In this document: piece by piece, positions 32,437 to 42,500 of the stretch
Layout: every line of letters begins with the position of its first letter
Numbering within the stretch: the first letter of the stretch is position 1
Origin: CAZPKH01 sp964407165
GTDB lineage: Bacteria > Bacteroidota > Bacteroidia > Bacteroidales > Muribaculaceae
Direction of reading: 5' to 3'
NCBI GenBank assembly: GCA_964407165.1
Contig: CAYOUJ010000001.1
Location: 1-64,000, forward strand
Length of the DNA stretch: 64,000 nucleotides
Position numbers and translations under genes: made by a program
Notes under the pieces: generated by a model
Databases searched by the model: none
Told to the model about the DNA's origin: nothing
The model's input: only the letters and a program-made list of their open reading frames with translations

Positions 32437-33315
32437 TTATTTCCAGCGCTTGTGGCTCCAGAGCCAGAGCCCCGGGCGGCGCCGGATGTTTTGTTCAAGC
32501 AGTTGATAGTATCGGCGGGTGATGGGATTGGGGCCGTCGTCGCCGATGTCAGTGGGAGAGATGGGCACGAAGGTAAGCCTGTAATGGCCTCGCTTGGGCT
32601 TGTAGGTATCGAGGAAGAGATAGTCGGCGGCAATCTTGCGGCCGATGGCCTCGGCGCCTATGTAATAAGGTGTGTCGTGGTTAAGGAAAGGGGTGGAGAA
32701 CTTGCGGTCGTTGCTGTTAAAGCGGTGGTCGGAGATGAAACCGATGATGAGCGCAGGGTTTTGAGTCGACTCGTGTAGTATCTCGCGCACCGACCGCATT
32801 ATTTCGAGTCCGTGGGAGGGTATGCGCGCGCGCACGCGTTGCATCAGCCGGTCGGCTGCTTTGTCGTGCATTGCCTTGTAGATGTAACCGCTGTAAATGT
32901 CGGGGGTGTACCAATAAGTTATCGACGGCACCCACTCCCAGTTGCCGTAATGAGCGAGGTAAAGCATGATAGATTTTCCCTCTTTGGCACGGCGGTCAAC
33001 CTCCTCCGGGTTGGTCACTACAACCCGGCGGCGTATCTGCTTGTCGCTGATATGTAGCAACTTAATGGTTTCTACTATATTGTCGCAAAGCTGGTGGTAG
33101 AAGTCACGCTCGATGGCTCGCAGTGCATGGGATGTCTTCTCTGGGAAAGAGGTCTCCAAGTTGTGCCGCACTACCTTGATACGATATTTTAGTACCTTGT
33201 AGAATAGGAAATACAGGCAGTCGCTGACACCATAGAGCGCCCACATTGGCAGAAGGGCCAGCGGATAGAGCAAACCCAAATACAGGTAATATCTCAACTT
33301 GTCGCCTAATCGCAT
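32437..33315 (-). CDS. lipid A acyltransferase, LpxL/HtrB family
   Basis: Transfers a secondary acyl chain to Kdo-lipid A or a precursor. It has 292 residues: an N-terminal membrane anchor at about 10-40 and the catalytic HYGNWE (H-x4-E) near residue 122. Family segments are present around it (IMLYLAHYG and IIGFISDHR). In Bacteroidales one such enzyme usually makes a penta-acylated lipid A. Chain length cannot be predicted. It overlaps the waaA end by 10 nt and lies 63 nt before kdsB. Confidence 0.9.
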   Translation of the reverse strand: MRLGDKLRYYLYLGLLYPLALLPMWALYGVSDCLYFLFYKVLKYRIKVVRHNLETSFPEKTSHALRAIERDFYHQLCDNIVETIKLLHISDKQIRRRVVVTNPEEVDRRAKEGKSIMLYLAHYGNWEWVPSITYWYTPDIYSGYIYKAMHDKAADRLMQRVRARIPSHGLEIMRSVREILHESTQNPALIIGFISDHRFNSNDRKFSTPFLNHDTPYYIGAEAIGRKIAADYLFLDTYKPKRGHYRLTFVPISPTDIGDDGPNPITRRYYQLLEQNIRRRPGLWLWSHKRWK

Positions 33316-34529
33316 AGTCGTGACATTTCGAGTATTTGGGTGACTATATGTGCGGTAGAACCGACGTTTTCGCCGACATACTCCTTAGCCACCTTGTTTA
33401 GGCGCGGAAGTGTCTCGGGGTCTTTGAGAAGCCCGTCATACCAGTTAATCAGATCCTCAGGGGAGTTGACTATGGTGCCAATTCCGCGCTCAACCAATTG
33501 TGCCGGTGTCACCTTGCGGTGTATGCGCGGCCCGAATGAGGCGGGCAAACCGTATGCCGTGGCTTCTATAACACTGTGTAGAAGCGAAGTAAAACCGCCA
33601 CCAATGTATGCCATGGCTCCATAGCGGTAGATGAACGCGAGCGAGCCCACCGTGTCGACGATCAGTGTTGACACATTGGCGGCCTCTTCAGGTGTGGCTT
33701 TAGTGAGAAAGACGGCTTTGCTGTCGATACGGGAGCAGATAGCAGCCAAGGAGTCGGGGGTGACGTCGTGTGGCACTATAATGAACTTGCCGTCAGGCCG
33801 CGAGTTGACCAGCGCTGACACGAGTATGGCGTCTTGTTCGTCGTGGACGCTTCCGGCGATGAACACATCGTTGCGGCTTCGGCAAAATGCGTCGAGCACA
33901 GGATGGCTCCACTCCATGCGAGCCTTTGATATAGCGTTGTCAAACAACGGGTTGCCACTCACGCTCACTTGCTGAGCGCCGAAGCTGTTGAGACGACGGC
34001 GGCTTTCCTCGTCTAGCACGAATATGTGCCGGTAGCATGCCAGGCACTTCCGGTGCAGAAATCCGTAAGGACGCCCGAAAATCGACGTCTCGGTAATCTT
34101 GGCGGAGATAAGGTAGGTGGGTATCCGGCGGCGGCGAAGCTCGTGGAGGTAGTTGTACCAATATTCCGACACCATGAACAGCGCCATGTCAGGGCGCACG
34201 GTGTCGAGGAATTGGCGCACGTTGCGGCGCGTGTCGAGCGGGAGGTACAGTACGTGGCCGTCGGAGTACGGCTTTTTTGACACCACCTCATAGCCTGAGG
34301 GGGAGAAGAATGTGAGTGCCACCTCAACCTTCATACGTCGGCGCAGCTCCATTATGAGCGGACGGGCTATCGCTGCCTCGCCTAATGACGCCGCATGCAT
34401 CCAGACCCTGGGAATTTGGGAATTGGGATTAGGGATTTGGGCTTTTATGCGCTTGAGCTCCTCGCGGACGTCGAGCTGGCCGCAGGCGAAGCGCTCAAAC
34501 TTGCGCTTGTCCGGTTTGCTGCGCCGCAT
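33306..34529 (-). CDS. waaA: WaaA/KdtA, Kdo transferase; true start unclear
   Basis: Attaches Kdo to lipid A using CMP-Kdo. From the first ATG (34529) it has 407 residues with MHAASLGEAAIARPLI, LTFFSPSGYEV, YLPLDTRRNVRQFL and GGGFTSLLHSVIEATAYG, all typical of the family. The membrane-anchor region lies upstream of that ATG: 28 in-frame codons between the nth stop (34614-34616) and 34529 encode KLLIAINLGYDVILSAASGA and a basic joint that aligns with the N-terminus of homologues. There is no ATG, GTG or TTG in that stretch. The codon expected to be ATG is TTA within a heptad repeat. A rare start, strain variation or sequence error are all possible. Residues about 30-40 are encoded by another heptad-like repeat. 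Confidence 0.9.
   Translation of the reverse strand: MRRSKPDKRKFERFACGQLDVREELKRIKAQIPNPNSQIPRVWMHAASLGEAAIARPLIMELRRRMKVEVALTFFSPSGYEVVSKKPYSDGHVLYLPLDTRRNVRQFLDTVRPDMALFMVSEYWYNYLHELRRRRIPTYLISAKITETSIFGRPYGFLHRKCLACYRHIFVLDEESRRRLNSFGAQQVSVSGNPLFDNAISKARMEWSHPVLDAFCRSRNDVFIAGSVHDEQDAILVSALVNSRPDGKFIIVPHDVTPDSLAAICSRIDSKAVFLTKATPEEAANVSTLIVDTVGSLAFIYRYGAMAYIGGGFTSLLHSVIEATAYGLPASFGPRIHRKVTPAQLVERGIGTIVNSPEDLINWYDGLLKDPETLPRLNKVAKEYVGENVGSTAHIVTQILEMSRLCD
34410..34441. repeat. heptad-like tandem repeat inside waaA coding region
   Basis: Units GGGAATT, GGGATTA and GGGATTT (7-8 nt) are translated in frame as QIPNPNSQIP, in the linker before MHAASLGE. Homologues have a short linker here. Confidence 0.65.
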
Positions 34530-34600
34530 CTTGCCGAAAGCTCGAATGGCCCCGGAAGCGGCTGATAATATGACGTCGTAGCCTAAGTTGATGGCTATAA

Positions 34601-34618
34601 GAAGTTTTAAGTTTTAAG
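34601..34618. repeat. AGTTTTA heptad at nth-waaA junction
   Basis: Two and a half units with a 7-nt period span the nth stop codon and the position where the waaA start codon is expected. Confidence 0.75.
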
Positions 34619-35270
34619 TGGTGCTTGATTGTGAGTTATAGTAAAGGCACCAGGCGGTCAGTCCGCAGTCGAGGCACAACGGACGCCGCGCCTTGCACAC
34701 GTAGCGCCCGTGGAGTATCAGCCAGTGGTGAGCCTTAGGCACCTTCTCGGTAGGTATGTTGGCCATCAACGTCTCCTCCGTCTTGCGAGGGTTGGGACTG
34801 TCGATGGTCAGACCGATACGGTTGCTCACGCGGAAGACGTGCGTGTCGACGGCCATGGCCGGCTTGTCGTAGACCACGGCAAGTATCACGTTGGCCGTCT
34901 TGCGGCCAACGCCCGGAAGACGCGTAAGCGAGTCGATGTCGGAGGGGACCTCGCCGCCAAACTCCTCGCACAGCATACGTGCCATGCCCAGCAGTGAGCG
35001 CGTCTTGTTGTTGGGGAAGGAGACAGACTTGATATATTCAAACACCTGCTCCGAGGTGGCTGCGGCAAGAGCCTGCGGCGTCGGGAAGGCCTCGAATAGG
35101 GCCGGGGTGACTATGTTGACGCGCTTGTCGGTGCACTGTGCGCTGAGTATCACAGCCACGAGCAGCTGGAAAGGCGACTCGTAGTGAAGCTCGGTCTCGG
35201 CAACGGGCATTGCGTGCTCAAAATATTCGAGCACGCGCTCATAACGCTCTTTGACTGAAAGCTCTTCCAC
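34614..35270 (-). CDS. nth: endonuclease III, DNA glycosylase/AP lyase
   Basis: Removes oxidised pyrimidines and nicks the abasic site. It has 218 residues of HhH-GPD fold. The catalytic Lys lies in LSAQCTDKRVN near residue 43, the HhH motif and Asp in LPGVGRKTANV...AVDTHVFRVSNR near 120-145, and four Cys for the 4Fe-4S cluster at the C-terminus (CKARRPLCLDCGLTAWC). It lies 10 nt after pheS. Its TAA stop is in frame with the waaA upstream region. Confidence 0.97.
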   Translation of the reverse strand: MEELSVKERYERVLEYFEHAMPVAETELHYESPFQLLVAVILSAQCTDKRVNIVTPALFEAFPTPQALAAATSEQVFEYIKSVSFPNNKTRSLLGMARMLCEEFGGEVPSDIDSLTRLPGVGRKTANVILAVVYDKPAMAVDTHVFRVSNRIGLTIDSPNPRKTEETLMANIPTEKVPKAHHWLILHGRYVCKARRPLCLDCGLTAWCLYYNSQSSTT

Positions 35271-35280
35271 TCGTTAAGCT

Positions 35281-36306
35281 TTAATGTGCGGCCACAAACT
35301 CGTCGAGGAATCGGCGGTCGTTCTCGCTGAACAAGCGCAGGTCGTTGACGCGATACTTCAGATTGGCGATGCGCTCCACGCCCATGCCGAGTGCGAAGCC
35401 GGAGTAGACCGACGAGTCGATGCCGCAGGCGTCGAGCACGTTGGGGTCGACCATGCCGCAGCCAAGTATCTCCACCCAGCCGGTATGCTTGCAGAAGCCG
35501 CAGCCCTTGCCGCCGCATAGGTTGCACGAGATGTCCATCTCGGCCGACGGCTCGGTGAAGGGGAAGTAGCTGGGGCGCAGGCGTATCCTGGTCTCCTGGC
35601 CGAAAAGCTCGCGTGCCAGGTAGAGCAGCGTCTGACGAAGGTCGGCGAAAGTTACACCCTTGTCGACGTACAGCGCCTCGACCTGGTGGAAGAAGCAGTG
35701 AGCGCGGGCAGAGATGGCCTCGTTGCGATACACGCGTCCCGGACAGACTATGCGGATTGGGGGCTGCGTGCGCTCCATCACGCGGGTCTGCACCGACGAG
35801 GTGTGCGTACGCAGCAGAACGTCGGAGGGGTCGCGAGAGATGAAGAAAGTGTCCTGCATGTCGCGCGCGGGGTGGTCTGCGGCGAAGTTGAGCGACGAGA
35901 AGACGTGCCAGTCATCCTCTATCTCGGGGCCTTCGGCCACGGTGAAACCGAGGCGCCCGAGTATGCTGACTATCTCGTGGCGCACTGTCGAGAGCACGTG
36001 GCGCGAGCCTACGGGCGTAGGGGTGGGCGTGCGGGTCAGGTCTATGTCGAGATCACCTGCCTGAGCCTGGTTGGCTACGTTGTCGCGGAGGGCGTTGATG
36101 GTGTCGGTGGCCAGCGTCTTGAGGGCGTTGATGGCCTGTCCGACCTCCCGCTTCTGCTCGGCGGGAACGTTGCGAAACTCAGCCATCAGGCCGTTGATAA
36201 TGCCCTTTTTGCTGAGGTATTTTATGCGCAGAGCCTCCACTTCGTCGGCAGTTGCAGCCTGCAAAGCGGAGATTTCGGCACTTAAAGCATTGATTTTGTC
36301 GATCAT
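35281..36306 (-). CDS. pheS: phenylalanyl-tRNA synthetase alpha subunit
   Basis: Charges tRNA-Phe together with PheT, which is not in this window. It has 341 residues: an N-terminal coiled coil (about 1-85), then a class II catalytic core. Motif 2 lies in HTSSVQTRVME, RVYRNEAISARAHCFFHQVE and motif 3 in GFALGMGVERIANLKY near 310. It is the first gene of the long minus-strand run and follows a TAACTTTG promoter, so LPS genes downstream may be expressed from a housekeeping promoter. Confidence 0.97.
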   Translation of the reverse strand: MIDKINALSAEISALQAATADEVEALRIKYLSKKGIINGLMAEFRNVPAEQKREVGQAINALKTLATDTINALRDNVANQAQAGDLDIDLTRTPTPTPVGSRHVLSTVRHEIVSILGRLGFTVAEGPEIEDDWHVFSSLNFAADHPARDMQDTFFISRDPSDVLLRTHTSSVQTRVMERTQPPIRIVCPGRVYRNEAISARAHCFFHQVEALYVDKGVTFADLRQTLLYLARELFGQETRIRLRPSYFPFTEPSAEMDISCNLCGGKGCGFCKHTGWVEILGCGMVDPNVLDACGIDSSVYSGFALGMGVERIANLKYRVNDLRLFSENDRRFLDEFVAAH

Positions 36307-36337
36307 TGCGTCTGTGATTACGTTTTATTACAAGGTG

Positions 36338-36345
36338 CAAAGTTA
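36338..36345 (-). promoter_or_regulatory. putative pheS/LPS operon -7 box
   Basis: Minus-strand TAACTTTG followed by GCACC, 31 nt before the pheS start. No TTTG is seen at -33. Confidence 0.6.
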
Positions 36346-36452
36346 CAAAAAAATCTGCAATCACCGCATTTTAGCCCAAAAATCACAATTTCCCCGCACT
36401 TTTGCCCATAATAAAGGCTGCCCGCGTTGGTTTACACGGGCAGCCCTGGTTG

Positions 36453-36516
36453 AGTGATTAGTTGTAAGTGATTAGTGATTAATTTTCCTTTTAGCTAATC
36501 ACTAATCACTAATCGT
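36453..36516. repeat. mirrored heptad array after the GLUG protein gene
   Basis: GTGATTA units and their complement CTAATCA (period 7) face each other across a short spacer and end at the stop codon of the GLUG gene. They form a long hairpin. Confidence 0.8.
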
Positions 36517-39500
36517 TAGTTGCGGGTCTTGAAGGTGGCGGTGGTGCCGTCGGAGTAGGTCTGGCGGACAATGTAGATCTTACCGTCGGGAGCTACGGGA
36601 GCGAGCACTCGGATGCCACTGACTGTGTACCACTCCTCGCTGATCACCTCGCGGCCTTCACCTACCTGCTCTATGCCGGTGCTGGTCACCTCACAGTCGA
36701 ATGTGATCTGGCGGCTGTAGTCGCCAAGGTTGATGGTGATGGTGAGCACACCGGTGTAGGGCGTGGTGAAATGGGCGTCGCCCTCCTTGTTGACGTAGAT
36801 GTCGCCGGCCGAGAAGGCAATGAGTGCGTCCTCGGGGAAGCCGATATAGAAGTAGTCGGCCTTGAGCGGTGACAGCGTGTAGTCGGTCGGAGCAAGAACA
36901 CGTATGGCCATCATGCGTGCCTGGTCGCCGCAGTTGGTGGGGATGACGGGCAGGCAGTAGTCGCCTATGCTGGTCATGCCCTCTATGGCCTTGGCGCACA
37001 GCTCGGCGGTGGTGAGGCCTGTCACGCCCTCGACAGCCGGATGGTTGCTCTCAGAGCCGGCGTCGGTGACGTAATAGGTGTTCTCAATCACGTTGGTGGT
37101 CCAGTAGGAGGCATTGTAGGGGGAGACACCGATGATGTAGCCGCAGGTGTCGGGGCATGCGACGAGGTTGCCGTCGGCGTCGAGGTGGGCAGCGCTGACC
37201 TTGCCGGCGTTGTAGCAGTTGCTGAAGCCGGTCTTGATCTTGGTCGGACGACCGATAAGGCCGCCTACCTGGCACTCTCCGCTGACGTCGCCGAGGTTGT
37301 AGCAGTCGGTGAACGTAGCGTCGCCACGACCGGCGAGGCCGCCGATGCCGTAGGCGTTGTTAGCCAGTGTGGCCGTGGAAGCCGAAGCCTGGTTGCCGGT
37401 GACGTTGCCGGTGTTGTAGCAGTTCTTCACCGTCAGGCCGCCGCCCCAGCCAAAGAGGCCGCCGAGCGAGTTGCTGCCGGTGATGTTGCCGCTGTTCCAG
37501 CAGTTGGTCATCACGGAGGAGGTGCCGGCGAAGCAGCTGGCGATGCCGCCGCCCATGTTGCCGGTGACGATGTCGCCGGTGTTGTAGCAGGAGTCAATGG
37601 TCGTGTAGTTCTGTATGTAGGCTATGATGCCGCCGCCCTGGTTGCCCCAGGCGGTAATCTTGCCGGTGTTGTAGCAGCGACGGATTACCACGCGGGCGGT
37701 GTCGTTGGCCGAGCCCTTGTAGTAGCCCGTGATGCCGGCGGAGTAGACGCTCTTGTCGTTGGTTACGTCGCCGGTGTTGTAACAGTCTTCGATGACCGAG
37801 CCGGGAGTGTAGAACGAGAAGAGGCCTGCAGCGGAGGTGGAGCTGACAGCGGCGGTCTTTGCCGAGTAGATCTTGCCTGTGTTGTAGCAGCCGGAGGCGT
37901 GGATGGCCGTGGAGTTGAGGGTAGTCGAGGATGCTGCTGTGGCGTTGCAGACGAGTCCTGCGGGGCAGGCGGCTGCGGTGATGTCGCTGGTGTTGTAGCA
38001 GTCCTGGAAGATGTAGCCCTCGGTCTGGCCGGCCTTGGCGTTGAGCGTGGCCACGAGACCGGCGACGTAGGCGCTGGTGGTCGGGGTGCCTACCTCTACC
38101 TTGCCCGTGTTGTAGCAGCGGATGAAGGTCGACGGGTAGCAGTAGCCGGCGATGCCTGCGACGTATGCCGAAGCGGCGGTGCCGGTGTAGGAAACCGTGC
38201 CCTCGTTGCCGCAGTCAGTGAACGTGGCGCGCGGGTTGACGTAAGCACAGATGCCGGTGGTATAGGTGCCGTTGGAGGTGACGGTGCCCTTGAAGATTAC
38301 CTTGGTGAACTCGGCGCCTGCGAAGGAGCGGGCAGCCACGCCGGCGATGTACGAGCGCGCGGTGGTGCCGCTGACGCTGACGTTCATCTTGGAGACTACG
38401 TTCTCCATCTTGCCGTAGAAGTCTCCGACCACGCCGCCGACAGAGGCCACGGTGGTGGTGACGATGCCCTCGAAGGTGATGTTCTTGAGCACGCCCTTGC
38501 TCTGGATGATGTTGAAGGGACCGGTGTAGGTGGTGGCAGTCACAAGCGAGATGCCGCTGACAGTGTGGCCGTCGCCGTCGAAGGTGCCGTTCCAGGCGGT
38601 GACGGTGGAGCCGAACTGCACGAAATCTTTCTGCGTGAAGTCGAGGTCGGCCGTCACCTTTGCAAACTTGTCGGTCATGTCATCGCCCATGATCTGCTGC
38701 CACTCGGCGAAGCTGTTCCAGTCGTTGGTGGAGGTGATGAGGTAGGGGTTCTCCTCAGTGCCGTCACCGGCGACGGGGCAGAGCGGCTGGGCAGCGATGG
38801 GTATGCGCTTGGTGATGGTGCCGAGTGTGCCGACGAGGGTGTCGGTCACGGTGTAGGCTACCGTCGCGGGAGCGATGAGGCTGTCGCCGGAGATAGTCCA
38901 GTTGGCGGCCTTGACGAGCGACCATGCCAGGCCGTCGGTCTTTGCCAGGCCGGAATTGCCGCGGAGGTCGGCAGCGGTCATGTCATCGGGCATGGTGACC
39001 ACGATCTGACGGGCTGCGATTACGCTGGGCTCGGAGGCGAACTGCTTGAGCACGGGATACATGCCGGCCTGCACGTCCCAGATTTCTGCGTCCATGCCGG
39101 TCAGGAGCTTGCCGGAGGTGAGCGAGTCGGTCAGGCAGGGATAGTTGCCGTCGATGGCCTTGTTGGCGAAGCCGCCGTAGGGGAGTATCTGCTTGTCGTA
39201 CCAGTTGCCGACCTGCTCTGCCTCAGAGGAGGCCATGTTGCCGGCGATGCCGCCGATGTATGCCAGGTTAGCCGTCTCTACGATGCCGAAGTTGAGGCAG
39301 TTCTTGGCGAAGCTCTGCGTGTACTGGTAGCTGGTGGTGGTGGTGCTGCTCAGGCTGCCCGTGATGCCGCCGGCATTCTGCGTGGCGGAGTAGATGTGGC
39401 CGGTGTTGACACAGTTCTCCATGCCGATGGCGGTGGTGCCGCCGGCGATGCCGCCCGCATAGTTGAAGCTGGAGGTGGCCGAGCGGAAGGCGGTGTAGCG

Positions 39501-42500
39501 GTAGACGAAGATATCGCCGGTGTTCATACAGTTGGCGATGCGTCCGTAGCCGGCGCCGACGATACCGCCGGCGTCCATGTAGCTCGAGCCGATGTCACCT
39601 GCGTTGAAGCAGTTGGTGATGGTGCCGTCGATGAGCTGTCCGGCGATGCCGCCGATCCAGCAGCTGACGCCCTTGATGGAGGCGTAGTTGCGGACGTTGT
39701 CGATTGTGCCGTAGCAGTAGCCAACGGCCACGCCGGTGGTGGCCCATACCCACTGCGAGCAGTCGGCGTCGAAGTTGATGTTCTTGAGCACGCCGTCGGT
39801 GCCGAGGCGGCCGATGAAGCCCTTGTAGCCCTCGCACGAGTTGGTGACGACGGTGCCGAGAGTGCCGGTCGATTCGTCAGGCTCAACGTTCCATACGAGG
39901 CCGTGGATGGGCATGCGGTGGATGGTGTGTCCGTCGCCGTCGATGGTGCCCATGAAGGTCTGGTGGGCGTCGGAGCCGTCGGCGCTGATGCCGAGGAATG
40001 CGGCGTCCATCTCAAGGTCGATGTCGTTGCAGATCTTAAAGTAGGTGTCGGGATACTGCAGGCCGGTGGTGGTGGTCAGCTCGGAGAGCTTGATCAGGTC
40101 GGCCTTGGTCTTGATGAGGAAGGGCTGGTCTTCGAGGCCGGAACCCTCAAACACGCGGGGCGAGATGGTCAGGGGCACCGTGTAGTAGGCGCTGCCGTTC
40201 ATGACGGCGAGGGTCTCGGTACCGGCCTCGGTGCCGATCTCTATTTTGTTGTTGTCGACTATCTTGGCGTATGTGCCGACAGTGGTGGCGTAGCCGTCGG
40301 AACCGACGAAGTAGAACTTGGTGTCGCCCAGAGCGGTAAGGCCCGTGTCGTCCATCACGTTGTCGGCGCGGCAGGTGGCGTTGAAGTTGATAGCCGAGGA
40401 CGCCATCTGGGCGGTGGCGGTGTTCTCCAGTCCCTTGATGCGCGGGTATGCTCCGGCGGTGAATACCCATACGTCGGAGCTGTAGCCCTCGATGCCGGCG
40501 GTGGCGGTGAGCATGGCCGTGGTGGCTGCATAGTTCTTGCCGCCGAAGTTGGTGAGCTGCTTGTCGTAGTAGCAGTTGGTGACGGTGACGTTATCTTCGA
40601 TAGTGCCGGGGTCGGTGGCGCCTACCACGCCGACGGTGCCGAAGATCTCGCGGGGCTCGGCGTCGTTGTCGATGAGGTAGGTCTCAGCCTTGACGTATGT
40701 GGCGCAGAAGCAGTTGGTGGCCGTCGACTTGACGTTGCTGTCGGCGCCGACGGGCTGGTAGTAGAGCACGTTGCCGGTCAGGCCGCCCGAGCACTTGGTG
40801 GAGTAGCCCCAGACATATCCGCTGGCGTAGCAGTCCTTGATGTCGCCGCGGAGCATGCCGACGAGGCCGCCGACGCGCGCCGAGGAGCCGTATACGGCGA
40901 GGATGCCGGTGGAGAAGCATTTCTCGATCTTGGCGCCGAAGGTCATGCCGGCCACGCCGCCGGCATAGACATACTCCGGGTAATATCCGCCGACGGGATA
41001 CTGGCCGTTGAGGTAGCCCTTGAACGAGCAGTTGGTGACGTCGGCGGTGTGGGCATTGCCCGTGACGCCGCCGGCAGGTGCCGTGCTGCTGCCGTAAACG
41101 TTGAGCGTACAGTCAATGACGTGGCAGTTGTTGAGCACGCCGCGGGCGATGGGGTTGGAGGTGGTGCCTTGGCAGATGACCTCGCCGGTGATGCCGCCGA
41201 CGTAGCCGTTGGTGCCGGTGATGGTACAGTTGGTCACCGTGCAGCCGTCGAGATAAGTGCAGTCGCCGGCGATGCCGCCGCAGGCGGTGCCGGAGGTGCT
41301 GATGGTAGAGTTGGTGACCTGGCAGTTGATTATCTGGCCGAGGCTCCAGCCGACGATGCCGCCGGTGAAGTACGAACCGCTGATGTTTGCGCCCGTGACG
41401 GTGAGGTCTTTGATGACGGTGGTGGAGTCGGTGCGTCCGAAGAGGCCGCCGAAGCCGTAGGTGCCGGTGCGGGATACATACATGCCGCTGAGGGTGTGGC
41501 CGTTGCCGTCGAACGAGCCGGCGAAGAAGTGCTTCCAGTCACAGCCGATGGGCACGAAGCTGGTCGAGCTCATGTCGATGTCGTTCATCAGCTTGAAGTG
41601 CTTGCCCAGCAGCACGCGGGTGTAGGTGCTGCCGTACTGGTTGGCATACACATAGTTGGTGTCGGCATTGACCACCTCGGCCATGGCGCGGAGGTCGTCG
41701 AGGGTCTTGATGAGGTAGGGTGATGCCTCGGTGCCCTCGCCCTCCCAGTTGGCGGTCACGGCGGTGGGATAGGTGAACGAGCCGCTGTCGAGGGTGATGC
41801 TGCCGGAGGTGCGGGCGCCGTACCATACGGTCGAGGGGACCATCAGACTCCACTCGCCCCAGCTGATGACGTTGTCGGCAGTGGCGGGGTTGCTGGTTAT
41901 ACCGTAAGAGAAGGTAGAAAGGCTGCCGCTGTCGTTGTAAGTGAGGTTGCTGATAGGATACAGCGCGCAGACGGCACTGTTATAATATGTATAGCCCACG
42001 ATGGCGGTGGGGAAGGTGGCAACCTTGTCGGTGGAGAGGCTGACCTCGATGCCCATGCCCATGTTGGCGAAGTTCTTGACCGTGGCCACGTTGTCCATGG
42101 TCTGCTCGACACGCACCTTATAATAATAGGAGCCGCTGCTGGTGCCATATACAAGCTGGGCGTTGCAGCGCTCGTAGGTGGTGTTGTACATGGCATACAT
42201 GTAGCGGTCGGCGTACGTGCCGGAGTCTACGAACAGGCCCCACCAGGCGGAGCCGAACGACAGGCCCTCGTCGGTGATGGTGGCCACGACGGGGGTGTCG
42301 CGGTCGGGTTTGCCGGCGGTGGTGCAGGTGGCGAAGCTGATGTCACCGTAGGTGGCGTCGTTGGTCACTACCTGCGAGGGGAATGTGACGGTACCTGCCG
42401 TGAGGTCAACTTTGCCCTTTATCGTCAGCGAAGGGCTGAAGTTGCTCAGGAAGCGCTCGATGGCGACGCTGTCATCGCTCACCTTGGTGATGGTGGCCCA

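Noticed and set aside
37250..38250. Regularly spaced GTTGTAGCAG strings resembling a CRISPR array
   Set aside because: They are codons of the CYNTG repeats in a long intact ORF, with uneven spacing and no cas genes.
37041..41723. 1560-codon open frame antisense to the GLUG gene
   Set aside because: It is a shadow: low-complexity Val/Gly/Ala/Asp sequence from the GC-biased third codon positions of the real gene.
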